A DNA stretch of 64,000 bases from Hydrogeniiclostridium mannosilyticum (GCF_003268275.1 NZ_QLYR01000009.1:39291-103290); one strand, 5' to 3'; shown: positions 8,274 to 20,038, numbered from the stretch's first letter. The notes: a model not told the origin generated them from the sequence alone. Made by a program: numbers and translations.

Positions 8274-9146
8274 ATGTTTGTTGATTCCAAGGACAATCAT
8301 TGGTATAAAGGGAACCTGCACACGCATACAACGCGTTCAGACGGACGGAGGCAGCCGCAGGAGGTTATCAACTGTTACCGGTCGGCCGGATATGATTTTC
8401 TGGCGCTGACCGACCATTGGATAGTCTCACAGGCAGAGGAGCAGCAGGACTTTTTGCTGATTTCCGGCTGCGAATACGATATAGGCTCCTGCGTTCAGGA
8501 GGAGATTTATCATATCCTGGCGCTCGGTATGCGGGAGGACCCCTGTTTGGAGCGCGGGGCGCTGGACGTGCAGGGCGTGATTGACGCAGTCCATGGGCAT
8601 GGGGGCCTCGCTGTGCTGGCACACCCGGCCTGGTCGCTGAACCGGCCCGAGCATGTAAAGGCTTTGACCGGCCTCGACGGAACGGAGATTTACAACACGG
8701 TTTCAGGCTTCCCCTGGAACTGCCGGGCTTATTCGGGCGGCTTTATCGACCAGATGGCGGCGGAGGGGGCGCTGCTGCCCTGCCTGGCCGGGGACGACGC
8801 CCATTTTTACCAAGGCGAAGAGACGCGATCCTTTATCTATGTCAAGTCGGAGGCGCTGACGGAGAAGGCGATCCTGGCAGCGCTGCGGCGCGGTGATTTT
8901 TATGCCACTCAAGGGCCCCGCTTTGAACTAACACGTGCGGGGGACCGTTTGCTGGTGGCATCAACGCCGGTGCAGCGTGTGGCGTTTTTTACCGATACGG
9001 TCTATGTCCCGGACCGCACCGCTGAAGGGGACGGTATCACCCGGGCGGAATACCGGATCAAGGCTGGCGATACCTTTGTGAGAGTGGAGCTCTTTGACCG
9101 TGACGGACACATGGCCTGGTCCTCGCCCTTAAAACTTCATGACTGA
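8274..9146 (+). CDS. PHP-domain metal-dependent hydrolase (CehA/McbA-like)
   Basis: This 290-residue protein has the PHP metal ligands: NLHTHTTRSDG near residue 16-26, ALTDHW near 44-49, SGCEYD near 64-69, LAHPAW near 119-124 and AGDDAHFY near 170-177. The C-terminal ~100 residues form an all-beta region common in the CehA/McbA branch, where it follows the catalytic domain. The start ATG is placed after AAAGGGGG. The substrate is not predictable from sequence. It differs clearly from the PHP protein at 2781-3623. Confidence 0.82.
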   Translation: MFVDSKDNHWYKGNLHTHTTRSDGRRQPQEVINCYRSAGYDFLALTDHWIVSQAEEQQDFLLISGCEYDIGSCVQEEIYHILALGMREDPCLERGALDVQGVIDAVHGHGGLAVLAHPAWSLNRPEHVKALTGLDGTEIYNTVSGFPWNCRAYSGGFIDQMAAEGALLPCLAGDDAHFYQGEETRSFIYVKSEALTEKAILAALRRGDFYATQGPRFELTRAGDRLLVASTPVQRVAFFTDTVYVPDRTAEGDGITRAEYRIKAGDTFVRVELFDRDGHMAWSSPLKLHD

Positions 9147-9160
9147 AAATATTTGACAGA

Positions 9161-9203
9161 CCGATGCGCACCTGTAGGCGGCATCGGTTTTAGTCTGTTT
9201 TTA
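9161..9203 (+). terminator. Rho-independent terminator
   Basis: ACCGATGC pairs with GCATCGGT, followed by TTTAGTCTGTTTTT, just after the PHP gene. Confidence 0.6.
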
Positions 9204-9237
9204 TCAGGGACAGACGGCTTAGAAAGGAAGCGATTAA

Positions 9238-10365
9238 ATGGATGATATTCAAATGGTAATCCCGTGCCTGATGGGGGTGGAGGGCCTGGTCGGGGACGAG
9301 CTCCGCGCAATGGAGGCCAGGGCGGTTGAAGCGCAAAACGCCCGTGTAGTTTTCCGTGGAGATGAGGCCCTGCTGGCTCGTGCCAACCTCTGGTGCCGTT
9401 ATGGAGAGCGCGTTCAGGTTTTGCTGGGAACCTTTCGCGCGCTGAGCTTTGAGGAGCTGTTCCAGGGGGTGCGGGCGCTGCCATGGGAGCGCTGGATTGG
9501 GAGGACGGATGCATTTCCGGTAAAGGGGCGCTGCGTCGGTTCAAAGCTTTCCAGCCTGCCGGACTGCCAGTCTATTGTAAAAAAGGCAGTGGTGGAGCGT
9601 TTAAGCGGTAAGTACGGCATCCAATGGTTTGAAGAAAGCGGGAGCCTTCACCAGGTTCAGTTTCTGATTCTGAAGGATCAGGTCAGCATCATGCTGGATA
9701 CATCCGGCGCAGGGCTTCATAAGCGCGGGTACCGGGCTAATGCCACAGAGGCGCCGATTAAGGAGACGCTGGCTGCGGCCATGGCGCATCTATCCCGTCT
9801 GCGGCGGGATGCCAATATGGTGGATCCCCTTTGCGGCTCGGGGACCATTTTAATTGAGTCGGCGCTTTATGCTTTAAATGTGGCGCCGGGACTGCGCAGG
9901 CGTTTTTCCGCCGAGGGCTGGTCCTGCCTGCCGCAGGGTGTGTGGGCACAGGAGCGCCGCCGCGCGCTGGATTTGGCACGCTGGGGAGAGCCCTTCCATG
10001 CGCATGGGTATGACATTGATGGCGCGGCTGTTTCGTTGGCGCTGGAAAACGCTAAAATAGCGGGGGTTGCGGCGAAGGTCTCGGTTGAACAGCGGGATAT
10101 ATCTAAATTTTCCCCAGTGGAGGACTATGGGTGCGTAATTTGTAACCCGCCTTATGGGGAACGGCTGCTGGATTTGCGGGCGGCGGAGGAGCTTTACCGT
10201 CAGATGGGCCGGGTTTTTCAGCCGAAGCGCGGCTGGAATTATTCCGTCATCACACCGGATGAAAATTTTGAATCCTGCTTTGGGCGGCAGGCGGACAGAA
10301 GGCGTAAGCTCTATAACGGGATGATTCGCTGTCAGCTCTACATGTATTATAAAAACGGGCGCTGA
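9238..10365 (+). CDS. THUMP-domain class I SAM-dependent RNA methyltransferase (YpsC/RlmL type)
   Basis: This 375-residue protein has an N-terminal THUMP/ferredoxin-like RNA-binding part (to about 160), then a Rossmann methyltransferase with MVDPLCGSGTILIE near residue 195-208 and catalytic NPPYGERL near 303-310. The layout matches the N2-guanine 23S rRNA methyltransferases of the RlmL-N/RlmK type (YpsC in Bacillus). The ATG start follows GAAAGGAAG. It is probably transcribed alone, flanked by a terminator upstream and the groESL promoter downstream. Confidence 0.88.
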   Translation: MDDIQMVIPCLMGVEGLVGDELRAMEARAVEAQNARVVFRGDEALLARANLWCRYGERVQVLLGTFRALSFEELFQGVRALPWERWIGRTDAFPVKGRCVGSKLSSLPDCQSIVKKAVVERLSGKYGIQWFEESGSLHQVQFLILKDQVSIMLDTSGAGLHKRGYRANATEAPIKETLAAAMAHLSRLRRDANMVDPLCGSGTILIESALYALNVAPGLRRRFSAEGWSCLPQGVWAQERRRALDLARWGEPFHAHGYDIDGAAVSLALENAKIAGVAAKVSVEQRDISKFSPVEDYGCVICNPPYGERLLDLRAAEELYRQMGRVFQPKRGWNYSVITPDENFESCFGRQADRRRKLYNGMIRCQLYMYYKNGR

Positions 10366-10496
10366 ATGGACTTGAGCGCGCAGAGCGTACGCCCAAGCGG
10401 GAGGCGCGGGCCTTCTGTGAATAAAACAGCCGCCAGCCGCCGGTTGGGCATAATTGTAAATATTTTATGAAATCCGGATTTTTTTAGAAAAAACAC

Positions 10497-10525
10497 TTGA
10501 TTTTTCATGTGAAAATAGCTAAAAT
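10497..10525 (+). promoter_or_regulatory. groESL sigma-A promoter
   Basis: TTGATT and TAAAAT separated by exactly 17 bases; the HrcA operator begins five bases after the -10 box. Confidence 0.85.
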
Positions 10526-10529
10526 ATTA

Positions 10530-10885
<356 letters not shown>

Positions 10886-10933
10886 TTTTTCGGGGGATAT
10901 GCCCCTGCTTGCAGTCTCATAAATTTATGATAG

Positions 10934-12583
<1,650 letters not shown>

Positions 12584-12617
12584 TTCGCGCGGTTCCCCTA
12601 AATTTAAACATGAAAGA

Positions 12618-12658
12618 GGAAGCTGGCTTTCCCTGCTGGGAAGCCGGCTTCCTTTTTT
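12618..12658 (+). terminator. groESL terminator
   Basis: GGAAGCTGGCTT pairs with AAGCCGGCTTCC, followed by six T residues. Confidence 0.9.
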
Positions 12659-12768
12659 GCATACCAGACTATTCAACGGTTTAAAAAAATACTGCTTGTA
12701 AGAAAGGCCAATAAACATGGAAGATACAGGAAATAGAGAAATAAAATGTTAATAATGGCGGAAAGGGG

Positions 12769-12797
12769 TTGATAATTAAAAAATTGTATTTTATAAT
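12769..12797 (+). promoter_or_regulatory. Sigma-A promoter of the SH3/lysozyme gene
   Basis: TTGATA and TATAAT with a 17-base spacer. An eight-base dyad CATAATTA...TAATTATG follows at 12799-12820, at the expected transcript start; it could be an operator or a 5' mRNA hairpin. Confidence 0.75.
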
Positions 12798-12883
12798 CAT
12801 AATTACAATGATAATTATGCCTAATTTACAGAACGAATTGTAAAATATAGGAATATTGAGAAGGATTGGGAGTGAATATTTTA

Positions 12884-15800
12884 ATGAGCAGAAAGAAAAA
12901 GAGGCTGTTGGCGTTGGTTTCCATGCTTTGCTCTTTTTTAATCGTGTTTTCTTTCGCGCCGGGCTTGCCGGCCGAAGCAGCAGGGGAGCAGGCAACAACA
13001 ACGGACTATTTGAACCTAAGGGAGGGGCCCGGTACCAACTATAAGGTGATGCTAACCTTGATAAAGGGGGCAACCTTAACCGTGCTTGAGGATGACGGCG
13101 CCTGGGTTAAGGTGCGCACGATCAGCGGTAAGCAGGGCTATTGCAGTAAAGAGTACCTCTCTATTTCCGGCAGCTCCTCCGGCGGCAGCTCCGGCAGTAA
13201 TTCCGGGACGGCGACGACAACCGCGAACCTGAATTTGAGGACCGGCGCAGGGACAAATTATAATATTATTACGACGATCCCCAAAGGTAAGAATGTCACG
13301 GTGCTGGATAATTCCGGTTCTGTTTGGGTTAAGGTGCAGTATGGCAGCAGTCAGGGGTATTGCAGCCGCGAATACTTAAATATTACCTCCGGCGGCGGTT
13401 CCTCCAGCAGCTCCTCCTCTGGTTCAGCGGGTTCCGGAAAAACGGCGGTTACAACGGTTGGGCTGCGGCTGAGAAGCGGACCGGGTACCAACTACAAGAC
13501 GTTGACCATTCTGGACGAGGGTGTTTCTCTGACGGTGCTGGACACCTCCAACGGCTCCTGGACGAAGGTGAAAACCTCTTCCGGTATGACGGGATATTGC
13601 AGTACACAATATTTGAAAATTTCCTCCGGCACTTCCTCGGGTAGCTCCTCCGGTGGTTCCTCATCCGGCACAGTGTCCAAAAGTGCGGTAACGACGGATT
13701 ATTTAAATCTGCGCAGTGGTCCCGGTACCAATTACAGCGTACTGCTGACCTTGACCAAGGGCGCGACCCTGACGGTAATCGATGACTCCAACGCCTCCTG
13801 GGCAAAGGTGCGCACGGTTTCCGGCAAGGAGGGCTATTGCAGCAAAGAATATTTAAAATATGATAGCGGCAGCAGCTCCGGGGGCAATTCCGGCGGCTCC
13901 TCATCTGCCATAACGGTTGCGACCACGACCGCTAATCTGAAGCTTCGCCAGGGGCCGGGTACCTCCTATGCCTACATTGTTGTTTTACCCAAAGGCACCA
14001 AGCTGACAGTTACCGACAATTCCATGAGCGGCTGGGCTAAGGTAAAAACAGCGGATGGTAAGCAGGGCTATTGCAGCAAGGAGTTTTTGGATATTAAAAC
14101 AGAGGCGGGAACCCCGGAACCAGCGCCCGAACCCGAACCGGAGCCGGATCCTGAGCCTGAAAAACCGGAGCAGAACCTGGTTGCGACCACAACGGCTAAC
14201 CTGCGCCTGCGTTCTGGCCCCGGTACGAGCTATTCGGTTATTCTAACCCTCTCCAACGGCACAAAGGTAACGGTGATTGACAACTCCGATCCCGCATGGG
14301 CTAAGGTGAGAACGGCCGCGGGAAAAGAGGGCTATTGCAGCAAGGAGTTTTTGAAAATATCCACGGATAGCTCCTCCGGCGGCTCGGAGAGCGAACCGAC
14401 CATTGTGGGCGCTACAGTAACCGTGGATGGATTAAGATTAAGGAAATCCGCCAGCACGAGCTCGAATATTTTGGCTGTGCTGAATAATGGCACCAAGCTG
14501 ACGGTTCTGGACACATCGAATGCGGACTGGACTAAGGTGAAAACAGCGGGTGGTGTTATTGGTTATGTCAGCACGGAGTACATTAAGTTCCGTTACTCCA
14601 ATGAACCGGAAGATCCGGAGATATCTGCAACGACCCTGAAGCTCTCCAATACTTCGGCGAGCGTACCGGTTGACCGGACCCTCTACTTAAAGGCAACGGT
14701 TACCCCGTCCAATGCGAGTGTGACCTGGAAGAGCAGCAACACGGAAGTCGCGGTGGTTGAAAATGGATACGTGGAGGTTTTAAAACCCGGCACGGTTACC
14801 ATCACAGCTTCCTCTGGCGGCAAGTCGGTTTCCTGTGCGGTCACAGCTACTGCTGCGGAGCCTGTCCGAACGGCCTATACCTCGCCTAATATTGCCGGCA
14901 TTGGCGAGCAGGTAACATTGACGGCGGTTACGGACACCTCGCGGGACGGTGTACAGTTCGTTGTCACTATGCAGGATGGCTCCAAGAAAACTGTCCAGGC
15001 AACGAAACAGACGACTGAGAGTGTTCAGAATACCCACACGGGAAAAACCTATAAAACAATTAAGTGGACGGCCTCTGTTACTTTTGATACAACCGGTAAT
15101 TATTCTGTGACGGCAGTGTCCGCTCAAAATGGTAAATACAGCAGCGCTGGCTATACTACCAGCGCCTATGTGGTGCAGTCCCAGGATTATACGGTTTCCT
15201 CAACCGAAGACCGCAGAGCCAGCGACAAAATTATTAATATGATCGCAAACTGGGAGGGGTTCAGTTCTACCGTGTATGCGGATATGCTGACCACCAGCCA
15301 GGTTCCGACGCTTGGCTATGGCTATACGTTCGGGGCGGGAGCGACCTTCTATAACAATATTTCAAAAACAGAGGGCTGGTCCCTGCTGGTGAACACCATT
15401 AATAAAGCCAGCTATACAACAGAGGTCAACCGGTTTATGCGCCTGAACGGTCTGAAGATGAATCAGAATCAGGCAGACTGCCTGATTAGCTTTGGCTATA
15501 ATGTAGGCTCCGGCTATTGGAATGGCTCCTCGACCATGGACGCGCGTACAATTATGTTGAACGCGGTGGTTCCGCCGGATACTTTCCCAAGCGGCGGCCT
15601 ATCGGCAACCGTGACAAAGTCGACGAATCTGCGCAGCAGCGCGAGCATGAGCGCTTCCATTCTCTCGTCCGTATCCTCCGGGACACAGGTAAAGGTGGTC
15701 GGTAAGGATTTCTCCGACACGAGGGATGGCTGGTACCAGGTAACAGTCAATGGAAAGACCGGTTGGCTGAACTCCGGGTATGTACGCTTGTCGGGGTCCT

Positions 15801-16003
15801 ATCAGCACGACTTGAACTATACCAATGCCTATGCCTTTGGCACGGATTTGCTGCGCTGGTGCAACGCAGGCGGAAAACCCTATTCCGGTTTGCTGTACCG
15901 CCGCTTGGGCGAGGCCAATGTTTACAACTACAATGATTATAGCGCAGCGCGTTATAATAAGTACGGATATACCTATCCAAGCGCATTTGCAGGGTATGCT
16001 TAA
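12884..16003 (+). CDS. Secreted multi-SH3 protein with BIG2 domain and GH24-type lysozyme domain
   Basis: This 1,039-residue exported protein probably binds and cuts peptidoglycan. A signal peptide (about 1-34, ending AEAA) precedes seven bacterial SH3 repeats (about 35-570; each carries LNLRSGPGTNY-like and GYCSKEYL-like motifs) joined by Ser/Gly linkers and one Pro/Glu linker. A BIG2 immunoglobulin-like domain (about 580-655) and another beta domain (about 660-765) follow. The end is a T4-lysozyme-type GH24 domain: Glu in NWEGF (791), Asp in YADM (800), Thr in VPTLGYG (809). This domain is interrupted by an eighth SH3 domain (about 906-973) before it resumes with LLRWCNAGGKPYSGLLYRR. I place the start at ATG 12884 because GGGAGTG precedes it and the signal peptide follows. 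Confidence 0.88.
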   Translation: MSRKKKRLLALVSMLCSFLIVFSFAPGLPAEAAGEQATTTDYLNLREGPGTNYKVMLTLIKGATLTVLEDDGAWVKVRTISGKQGYCSKEYLSISGSSSGGSSGSNSGTATTTANLNLRTGAGTNYNIITTIPKGKNVTVLDNSGSVWVKVQYGSSQGYCSREYLNITSGGGSSSSSSSGSAGSGKTAVTTVGLRLRSGPGTNYKTLTILDEGVSLTVLDTSNGSWTKVKTSSGMTGYCSTQYLKISSGTSSGSSSGGSSSGTVSKSAVTTDYLNLRSGPGTNYSVLLTLTKGATLTVIDDSNASWAKVRTVSGKEGYCSKEYLKYDSGSSSGGNSGGSSSAITVATTTANLKLRQGPGTSYAYIVVLPKGTKLTVTDNSMSGWAKVKTADGKQGYCSKEFLDIKTEAGTPEPAPEPEPEPDPEPEKPEQNLVATTTANLRLRSGPGTSYSVILTLSNGTKVTVIDNSDPAWAKVRTAAGKEGYCSKEFLKISTDSSSGGSESEPTIVGATVTVDGLRLRKSASTSSNILAVLNNGTKLTVLDTSNADWTKVKTAGGVIGYVSTEYIKFRYSNEPEDPEISATTLKLSNTSASVPVDRTLYLKATVTPSNASVTWKSSNTEVAVVENGYVEVLKPGTVTITASSGGKSVSCAVTATAAEPVRTAYTSPNIAGIGEQVTLTAVTDTSRDGVQFVVTMQDGSKKTVQATKQTTESVQNTHTGKTYKTIKWTASVTFDTTGNYSVTAVSAQNGKYSSAGYTTSAYVVQSQDYTVSSTEDRRASDKIINMIANWEGFSSTVYADMLTTSQVPTLGYGYTFGAGATFYNNISKTEGWSLLVNTINKASYTTEVNRFMRLNGLKMNQNQADCLISFGYNVGSGYWNGSSTMDARTIMLNAVVPPDTFPSGGLSATVTKSTNLRSSASMSASILSSVSSGTQVKVVGKDFSDTRDGWYQVTVNGKTGWLNSGYVRLSGSYQHDLNYTNAYAFGTDLLRWCNAGGKPYSGLLYRRLGEANVYNYNDYSAARYNKYGYTYPSAFAGYA
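13000..14590 (+). repeat. Seven tandem SH3-coding repeats
   Basis: Units of about 190-240 bases each start with a segment like CTGCGCAGTGGTCCCGGTAC and end with GGCTATTGCAGCAAAGA-like DNA. They are separated by TCC/GGC-rich linker codons. Similarity at the DNA level makes in-frame gain or loss of units by recombination possible. Confidence 0.8.
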
Positions 16004-16028
16004 GAGCTCTTAGGCATGCTGTTACGGG

Positions 16029-16069
16029 AAAAAGCCCTTGCTCTGAATTTAGGAGCAAGGGCTTTTTTG
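16029..16069 (+). terminator. Terminator of the SH3/lysozyme gene
   Basis: AGCCCTTGCTC pairs with GAGCAAGGGCT, flanked by A and T runs (six Ts); the A-run makes it usable in both directions. Confidence 0.9.
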
Positions 16070-16128
16070 TACGGCAGGGCAATAAGCCGCTTGGAGGGTG
16101 CTGCCGGGGAACCGGCAGCCGGAGGGCA

Positions 16129-17511
16129 TCAGACGATGGAAGATGGTTCCTGCTGTTCTTTTTGCTTTAATTCCCGCCAGATTGTGCAGAGCATGGTAAT
16201 AAAGCAGGCGCCGCCGCCGATAAAGTTTGAAATGGGCTCGGCTAAAAAGACCCCGTTAACGCCCAGGTTCATGAAGTTGGGAAGAATCAATGTCAGCGGG
16301 ATTACGATAAATGCCTTGCGGAGCAGCGAGAAAAAGACGGCTTGCTTCGATTTTCCGAGGGATACGGCGGCAGATTGCCCGGCCATTTGCAGGGCCATCA
16401 TGAAAAAGCCGAAGAAATACAGGTGGATAGCGGGAATAGTGGCAGAGACAAGCGCGGGGTCATCATTGAAGATGCTAATAAAGAATTCAGGGAAGGCCAG
16501 CAGAAAAATCCAGATGGCCGCCAACAGAATAAACCCGGTAATAGAGGTGAATTTTATGCCGCTGCGCACGCGCCGGTACTCTTTGGCGCCGTAGTTATAC
16601 CCCATAACAGGTTGGGCGGCACTGGTGAGCCCATTGACAGGCACGCTGGCGATTTCACGCACGGAATTAATAATCGTCATGACGCCTACATAAAGGTCGC
16701 CGCCAAAAGCTTGCAGGGTTGCATTGCAGACAATTTGTACGCCGCTGTTGGTCACGGACATGATAAAGCCTGAAAATCCCAGCGCGGAAATCCTTTTAAA
16801 TAAACAGAGCCGTACCCGCAGGTTACAGAGCCGGAGCCGCATAGGGACCCTTTTGCCGGCCAGAAAGGCAACCGCCCAAATAGATGAGACAAGCTGGGAA
16901 AGGACGGTGGCCAATGCCGCGCCCGAGACGCCCATATCGAAAATGAAAATAAAGATGGGGTCCAGAATAAGGTTTAACACCGCGCCGATCAGAACAGTGC
17001 CCATTCCAACGCGCGCAAAGCCCTGCGCGTTGATAAAATTATTCATTCCCAGGCCGGCCATTACAAAGATGCTGCCGCATATGTAGATGGTGAGGTATTG
17101 GTCGGCATAGGGAAAGGTGACCTCACTGGCCCCAAAGAGATACAGCAAGGGCCGCTTAAACAAGAGGATAACCGCCGTAAGCAGGGCCCCGGTTCCAAGC
17201 AGAAGCGCAAAGGAGTTTCCCATAATTTCTTCCGCGGTCTGCCGGTCCCCCTTGCCCCAGGCAATAGAAAACAGGGGTGCCCCGCCGCCGCCGAACAGAT
17301 TGGCGAACGCCGTGACGAGGCAGAGAATGGGAAAGGTGATACCCAGGCCGGTCAGAGCATTTGCCGCGGCCTCGGGGATGTGCCCGATATACATTCTGTC
17401 AACGATATTATATAGAACGTTGATTAGCTGTGCGAAAATCATTGGAATGGCCAGGCGCATGATATTGCTGGGAATGGAGCCCCTGGCAAAATCGTTTTGT
17501 TGCTGTTTCAT
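16129..17511 (-). CDS. MATE-family multidrug/cation antiporter
   Basis: This 460-residue inner-membrane protein has about twelve hydrophobic segments in two homologous halves, typical of MATE exporters that use Na or H gradients to expel drugs or metabolites. Characteristic stretches are the N-terminal IPMIFAQLINVLYNIVDRMYIG and VNGLTSAAQPVMGYNYGA in the second half. I choose the ATG at 17511 since GGGGTG sits nine bases before it; a GTG four codons upstream has no ribosome site. It lies 48 bases after the P-type ATPase gene on the same strand and may share its transcript. Substrate unknown. Confidence 0.9.
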   Translation of the reverse strand: MKQQQNDFARGSIPSNIMRLAIPMIFAQLINVLYNIVDRMYIGHIPEAAANALTGLGITFPILCLVTAFANLFGGGGAPLFSIAWGKGDRQTAEEIMGNSFALLLGTGALLTAVILLFKRPLLYLFGASEVTFPYADQYLTIYICGSIFVMAGLGMNNFINAQGFARVGMGTVLIGAVLNLILDPIFIFIFDMGVSGAALATVLSQLVSSIWAVAFLAGKRVPMRLRLCNLRVRLCLFKRISALGFSGFIMSVTNSGVQIVCNATLQAFGGDLYVGVMTIINSVREIASVPVNGLTSAAQPVMGYNYGAKEYRRVRSGIKFTSITGFILLAAIWIFLLAFPEFFISIFNDDPALVSATIPAIHLYFFGFFMMALQMAGQSAAVSLGKSKQAVFFSLLRKAFIVIPLTLILPNFMNLGVNGVFLAEPISNFIGGGACFITMLCTIWRELKQKEQQEPSSIV

Positions 17512-17559
17512 GACTTTTTTCACCCCATAGCGTCGCAGCCTGTAAGCGATTTAATTTTA

Positions 17560-19938
17560 TCAGCCGTTTTTCCGGGAACCGGCGTATTTTTCAAGCAGAT
17601 GCCACAGCGAGAACATCACGCACGCTGCGGCGGCCATCATCGGGGCTAAGGCCAGAAGCATGGGCGTGGTAATGAAAATCAGGTTGAAAAGCGGGCGGAA
17701 GAAGAGCAGTGCAATCACAAAGGCGGCGCACAGGCTGAAGAATAGCGCCCCTCTGGGCAGATTAAGCGGAAGGGAAATTTTCAGCAGAATTGTGAGGCCG
17801 GTAAAACCGGTTATAATAACGGCCATGGTTGAAATCTCTTCCCGATTAAAGGGGTAAAAGCTGGAAATAATAACAAGTAGAAGTATGTTTATAATCATCG
17901 TTACTGCGCCGGGCAGGGCCTTTTGCAGAACGTTGAGGATGAATTTTCCGTGAATACGCTCTTTGTTGCGCTCCAGTGCCAGAAAAAATGAGGGAATACC
18001 AATGGTCAGTGCACTAATGAGCGTTTGCTGAATGGGCTGGAAGGGGTAATCAAAGGCAAGAAAAATAAATAGGATGGCAATGACAGAGGAAAAAATGGAC
18101 TTAACTAAGAATAAGGAGGCGGACCGCTGTAAATTATTGATAGACCGCCGGCCTTCTTTTACAATTTTCGGCATGCTGGCAAAGTTGGAATCCAGTAGGA
18201 CGACTTGTGAGACTGTACGAGAGGCATCGCTGCCGGAGGCCATCGCTATGCTGCAATCGCTTTCACGCAGTGCCAGAACATCATTGACGCCGTCCCCGGT
18301 CATAGCCACCGTGTGTTTCCGGGCTTTAAGGGCCTTTACGAGAGCTAATTTTTGCTGTGGCGTTACCCGCCCGAATACGGTATAACGCTCGGCGGCTTCA
18401 GCCAGCTGCTCATCGGTGGTAAGCGTCGTGGCATCGATATAATTACCGGCGTCCGGCAGGCCAGCCCTTTTGGCAATATTTGCGACGGTCAGGGCATTAT
18501 CGCCGGAGATTACCTTGATGGCCACACCCTGCTCCGCAAAGTAGGCCAGTGTTTGGGGCGCGCTGGGCCTGATTTTGTCGCTCAATACGAGCAGGCAGAC
18601 CGGCTCCGGTTTTTGAGGAAGCTGTTTTTCGACAAAGCCCTCGGCGGAATGTGCCAAGATGAGCACCCGCTGCCCTGAGGCGGCATAGCGTGCCATTTTC
18701 TCACGGATATCAGCGGGGAGGGTTCCCTTAAACACAAACTCCGCGGCGCCGATGATGTAGCTGCCCTTTCCGGCAAAGGTGGCGCCGCTCCATTTCCTGG
18801 CGGAGGAGAAGGGAACGGCGTTTGTGCATTGCCAGTCCGGGCATTGGGAAAAGGCCTGCCTCAATGCGGAAAACGTAGGGCTGGTGTCGGGGCTGGAGGC
18901 AGTCAGTGCTGCGATAATGGCTGAAATCTCTTCAGTAGATACGGAGGAAAGCGGAAGCACGTGATCCACCTGCATGGTTCCCTCCGTGATGGTCCCTGTT
19001 TTATCCAGACAGAGAACATCCACACGGGCCAATGTTTCAATGGAGTACAGCTCCTGCACCAATGCATGGTGGCGGGAAAGGCGCAGTACACTGACGGCCA
19101 GAACCATACTGGTCAGCAAGACGAGCCCCTCCGGAATCATGCCTACCAGGGCGGCGACCGTACTGACGACAGCCCGTTGCAGCCCCTGGCCGGAAATGAA
19201 AATTTGTTTGTAAAACAGCAGCAATCCGATGGGAATAATGGCAATGCCAATATATTTGATGATGCGGTTGATCCAGGTCATGATTTCAGAGTTTGGCTTT
19301 TTAAAATATTTAGCCTCGTTGGTAATTTTCGCAGCGTAGTTTTCTCTGCCGACATGCTCTACCCGCGCCAAGCAGGAGCCCGCAACGACAAAACTGCCTG
19401 AAAGCAGCAGGTCGCCCGGCTTCTTGGCAACAGGTTCGCTTTCCCCGGTGACAAGCGATTCATTGATCTCGCATTCCCCCCGCAGAAGCAGACAGTCGGC
19501 ACAAATTTGGTTGCCGCTCTCCAGTGCCAAAATATCATCCAGAACAAGCTCTTCCACGGAGATTTGCCGCTTTTGTCCGCTGCGGATGACATGGGCCTTT
19601 GGCGCTGCGACAACAGCCAGTTTATCAATGGTTTTTTTGGCACGGATTTCCTGAAAAGCGCCGATAAAGCTGTTACAGATGGCAACGCCCAGAAAAAGCA
19701 TGTTTTTGTATGAGCCTACCAGAAAGACCAGAAGCCCAAGAATTACATTCAATAAATTAAATGGAGTCAAGATGTTATCGCAGATAATTTTTTTAATGCT
19801 TTTTGTCCGTACATCAGGAAAACCGTTGCTAAGCCCTTTTGAGGCCTGCTGTGCAACCTGTTCGTTGCTGAGTCCCTGGTCGGGGCTTACATGCAGCCGT
19901 ATAGGCCCGGCGGTATGCTGCGAGAAATGGGTGGACAT
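17560..19938 (-). CDS. P-type cation-transporting ATPase (CtpE-like)
   Basis: This 792-residue membrane ATPase has the phosphorylation motif DKTGTITEG, the actuator VTGESEP and the hinge MTGDGVNDVLAL. The replacement of the usual GDGVNDAPAL by GDGVNDVLAL followed by SIAMASGSDASR is typical of the CtpE-like group, linked to Ca uptake in mycobacteria; the ion here is inferred only. No N-terminal metal-binding domain. The start ATG at 19938 follows AGGAG; an in-frame upstream start lacks such a site. The A domain (about 120-190) and the last six membrane segments look complete. Confidence 0.87.
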   Translation of the reverse strand: MSTHFSQHTAGPIRLHVSPDQGLSNEQVAQQASKGLSNGFPDVRTKSIKKIICDNILTPFNLLNVILGLLVFLVGSYKNMLFLGVAICNSFIGAFQEIRAKKTIDKLAVVAAPKAHVIRSGQKRQISVEELVLDDILALESGNQICADCLLLRGECEINESLVTGESEPVAKKPGDLLLSGSFVVAGSCLARVEHVGRENYAAKITNEAKYFKKPNSEIMTWINRIIKYIGIAIIPIGLLLFYKQIFISGQGLQRAVVSTVAALVGMIPEGLVLLTSMVLAVSVLRLSRHHALVQELYSIETLARVDVLCLDKTGTITEGTMQVDHVLPLSSVSTEEISAIIAALTASSPDTSPTFSALRQAFSQCPDWQCTNAVPFSSARKWSGATFAGKGSYIIGAAEFVFKGTLPADIREKMARYAASGQRVLILAHSAEGFVEKQLPQKPEPVCLLVLSDKIRPSAPQTLAYFAEQGVAIKVISGDNALTVANIAKRAGLPDAGNYIDATTLTTDEQLAEAAERYTVFGRVTPQQKLALVKALKARKHTVAMTGDGVNDVLALRESDCSIAMASGSDASRTVSQVVLLDSNFASMPKIVKEGRRSINNLQRSASLFLVKSIFSSVIAILFIFLAFDYPFQPIQQTLISALTIGIPSFFLALERNKERIHGKFILNVLQKALPGAVTMIINILLLVIISSFYPFNREEISTMAVIITGFTGLTILLKISLPLNLPRGALFFSLCAAFVIALLFFRPLFNLIFITTPMLLALAPMMAAAACVMFSLWHLLEKYAGSRKNG

Positions 19939-20038
19939 AAGAAACGCGCTCCTATCCTTAATAAATGGCAACAGCCCGGCGATGCTGTGCTTTATTTCGT
20001 ATAAAGACTGCTGTTAAAGCCTAAAGGCGCCGACCTTT

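Noticed and set aside
13000-14590. CRISPR-like regular repeats
   Set aside because: Repeats are in-frame SH3-coding units of ~200 bases with variable sequence, not short identical repeats with unique spacers; no cas gene is near.
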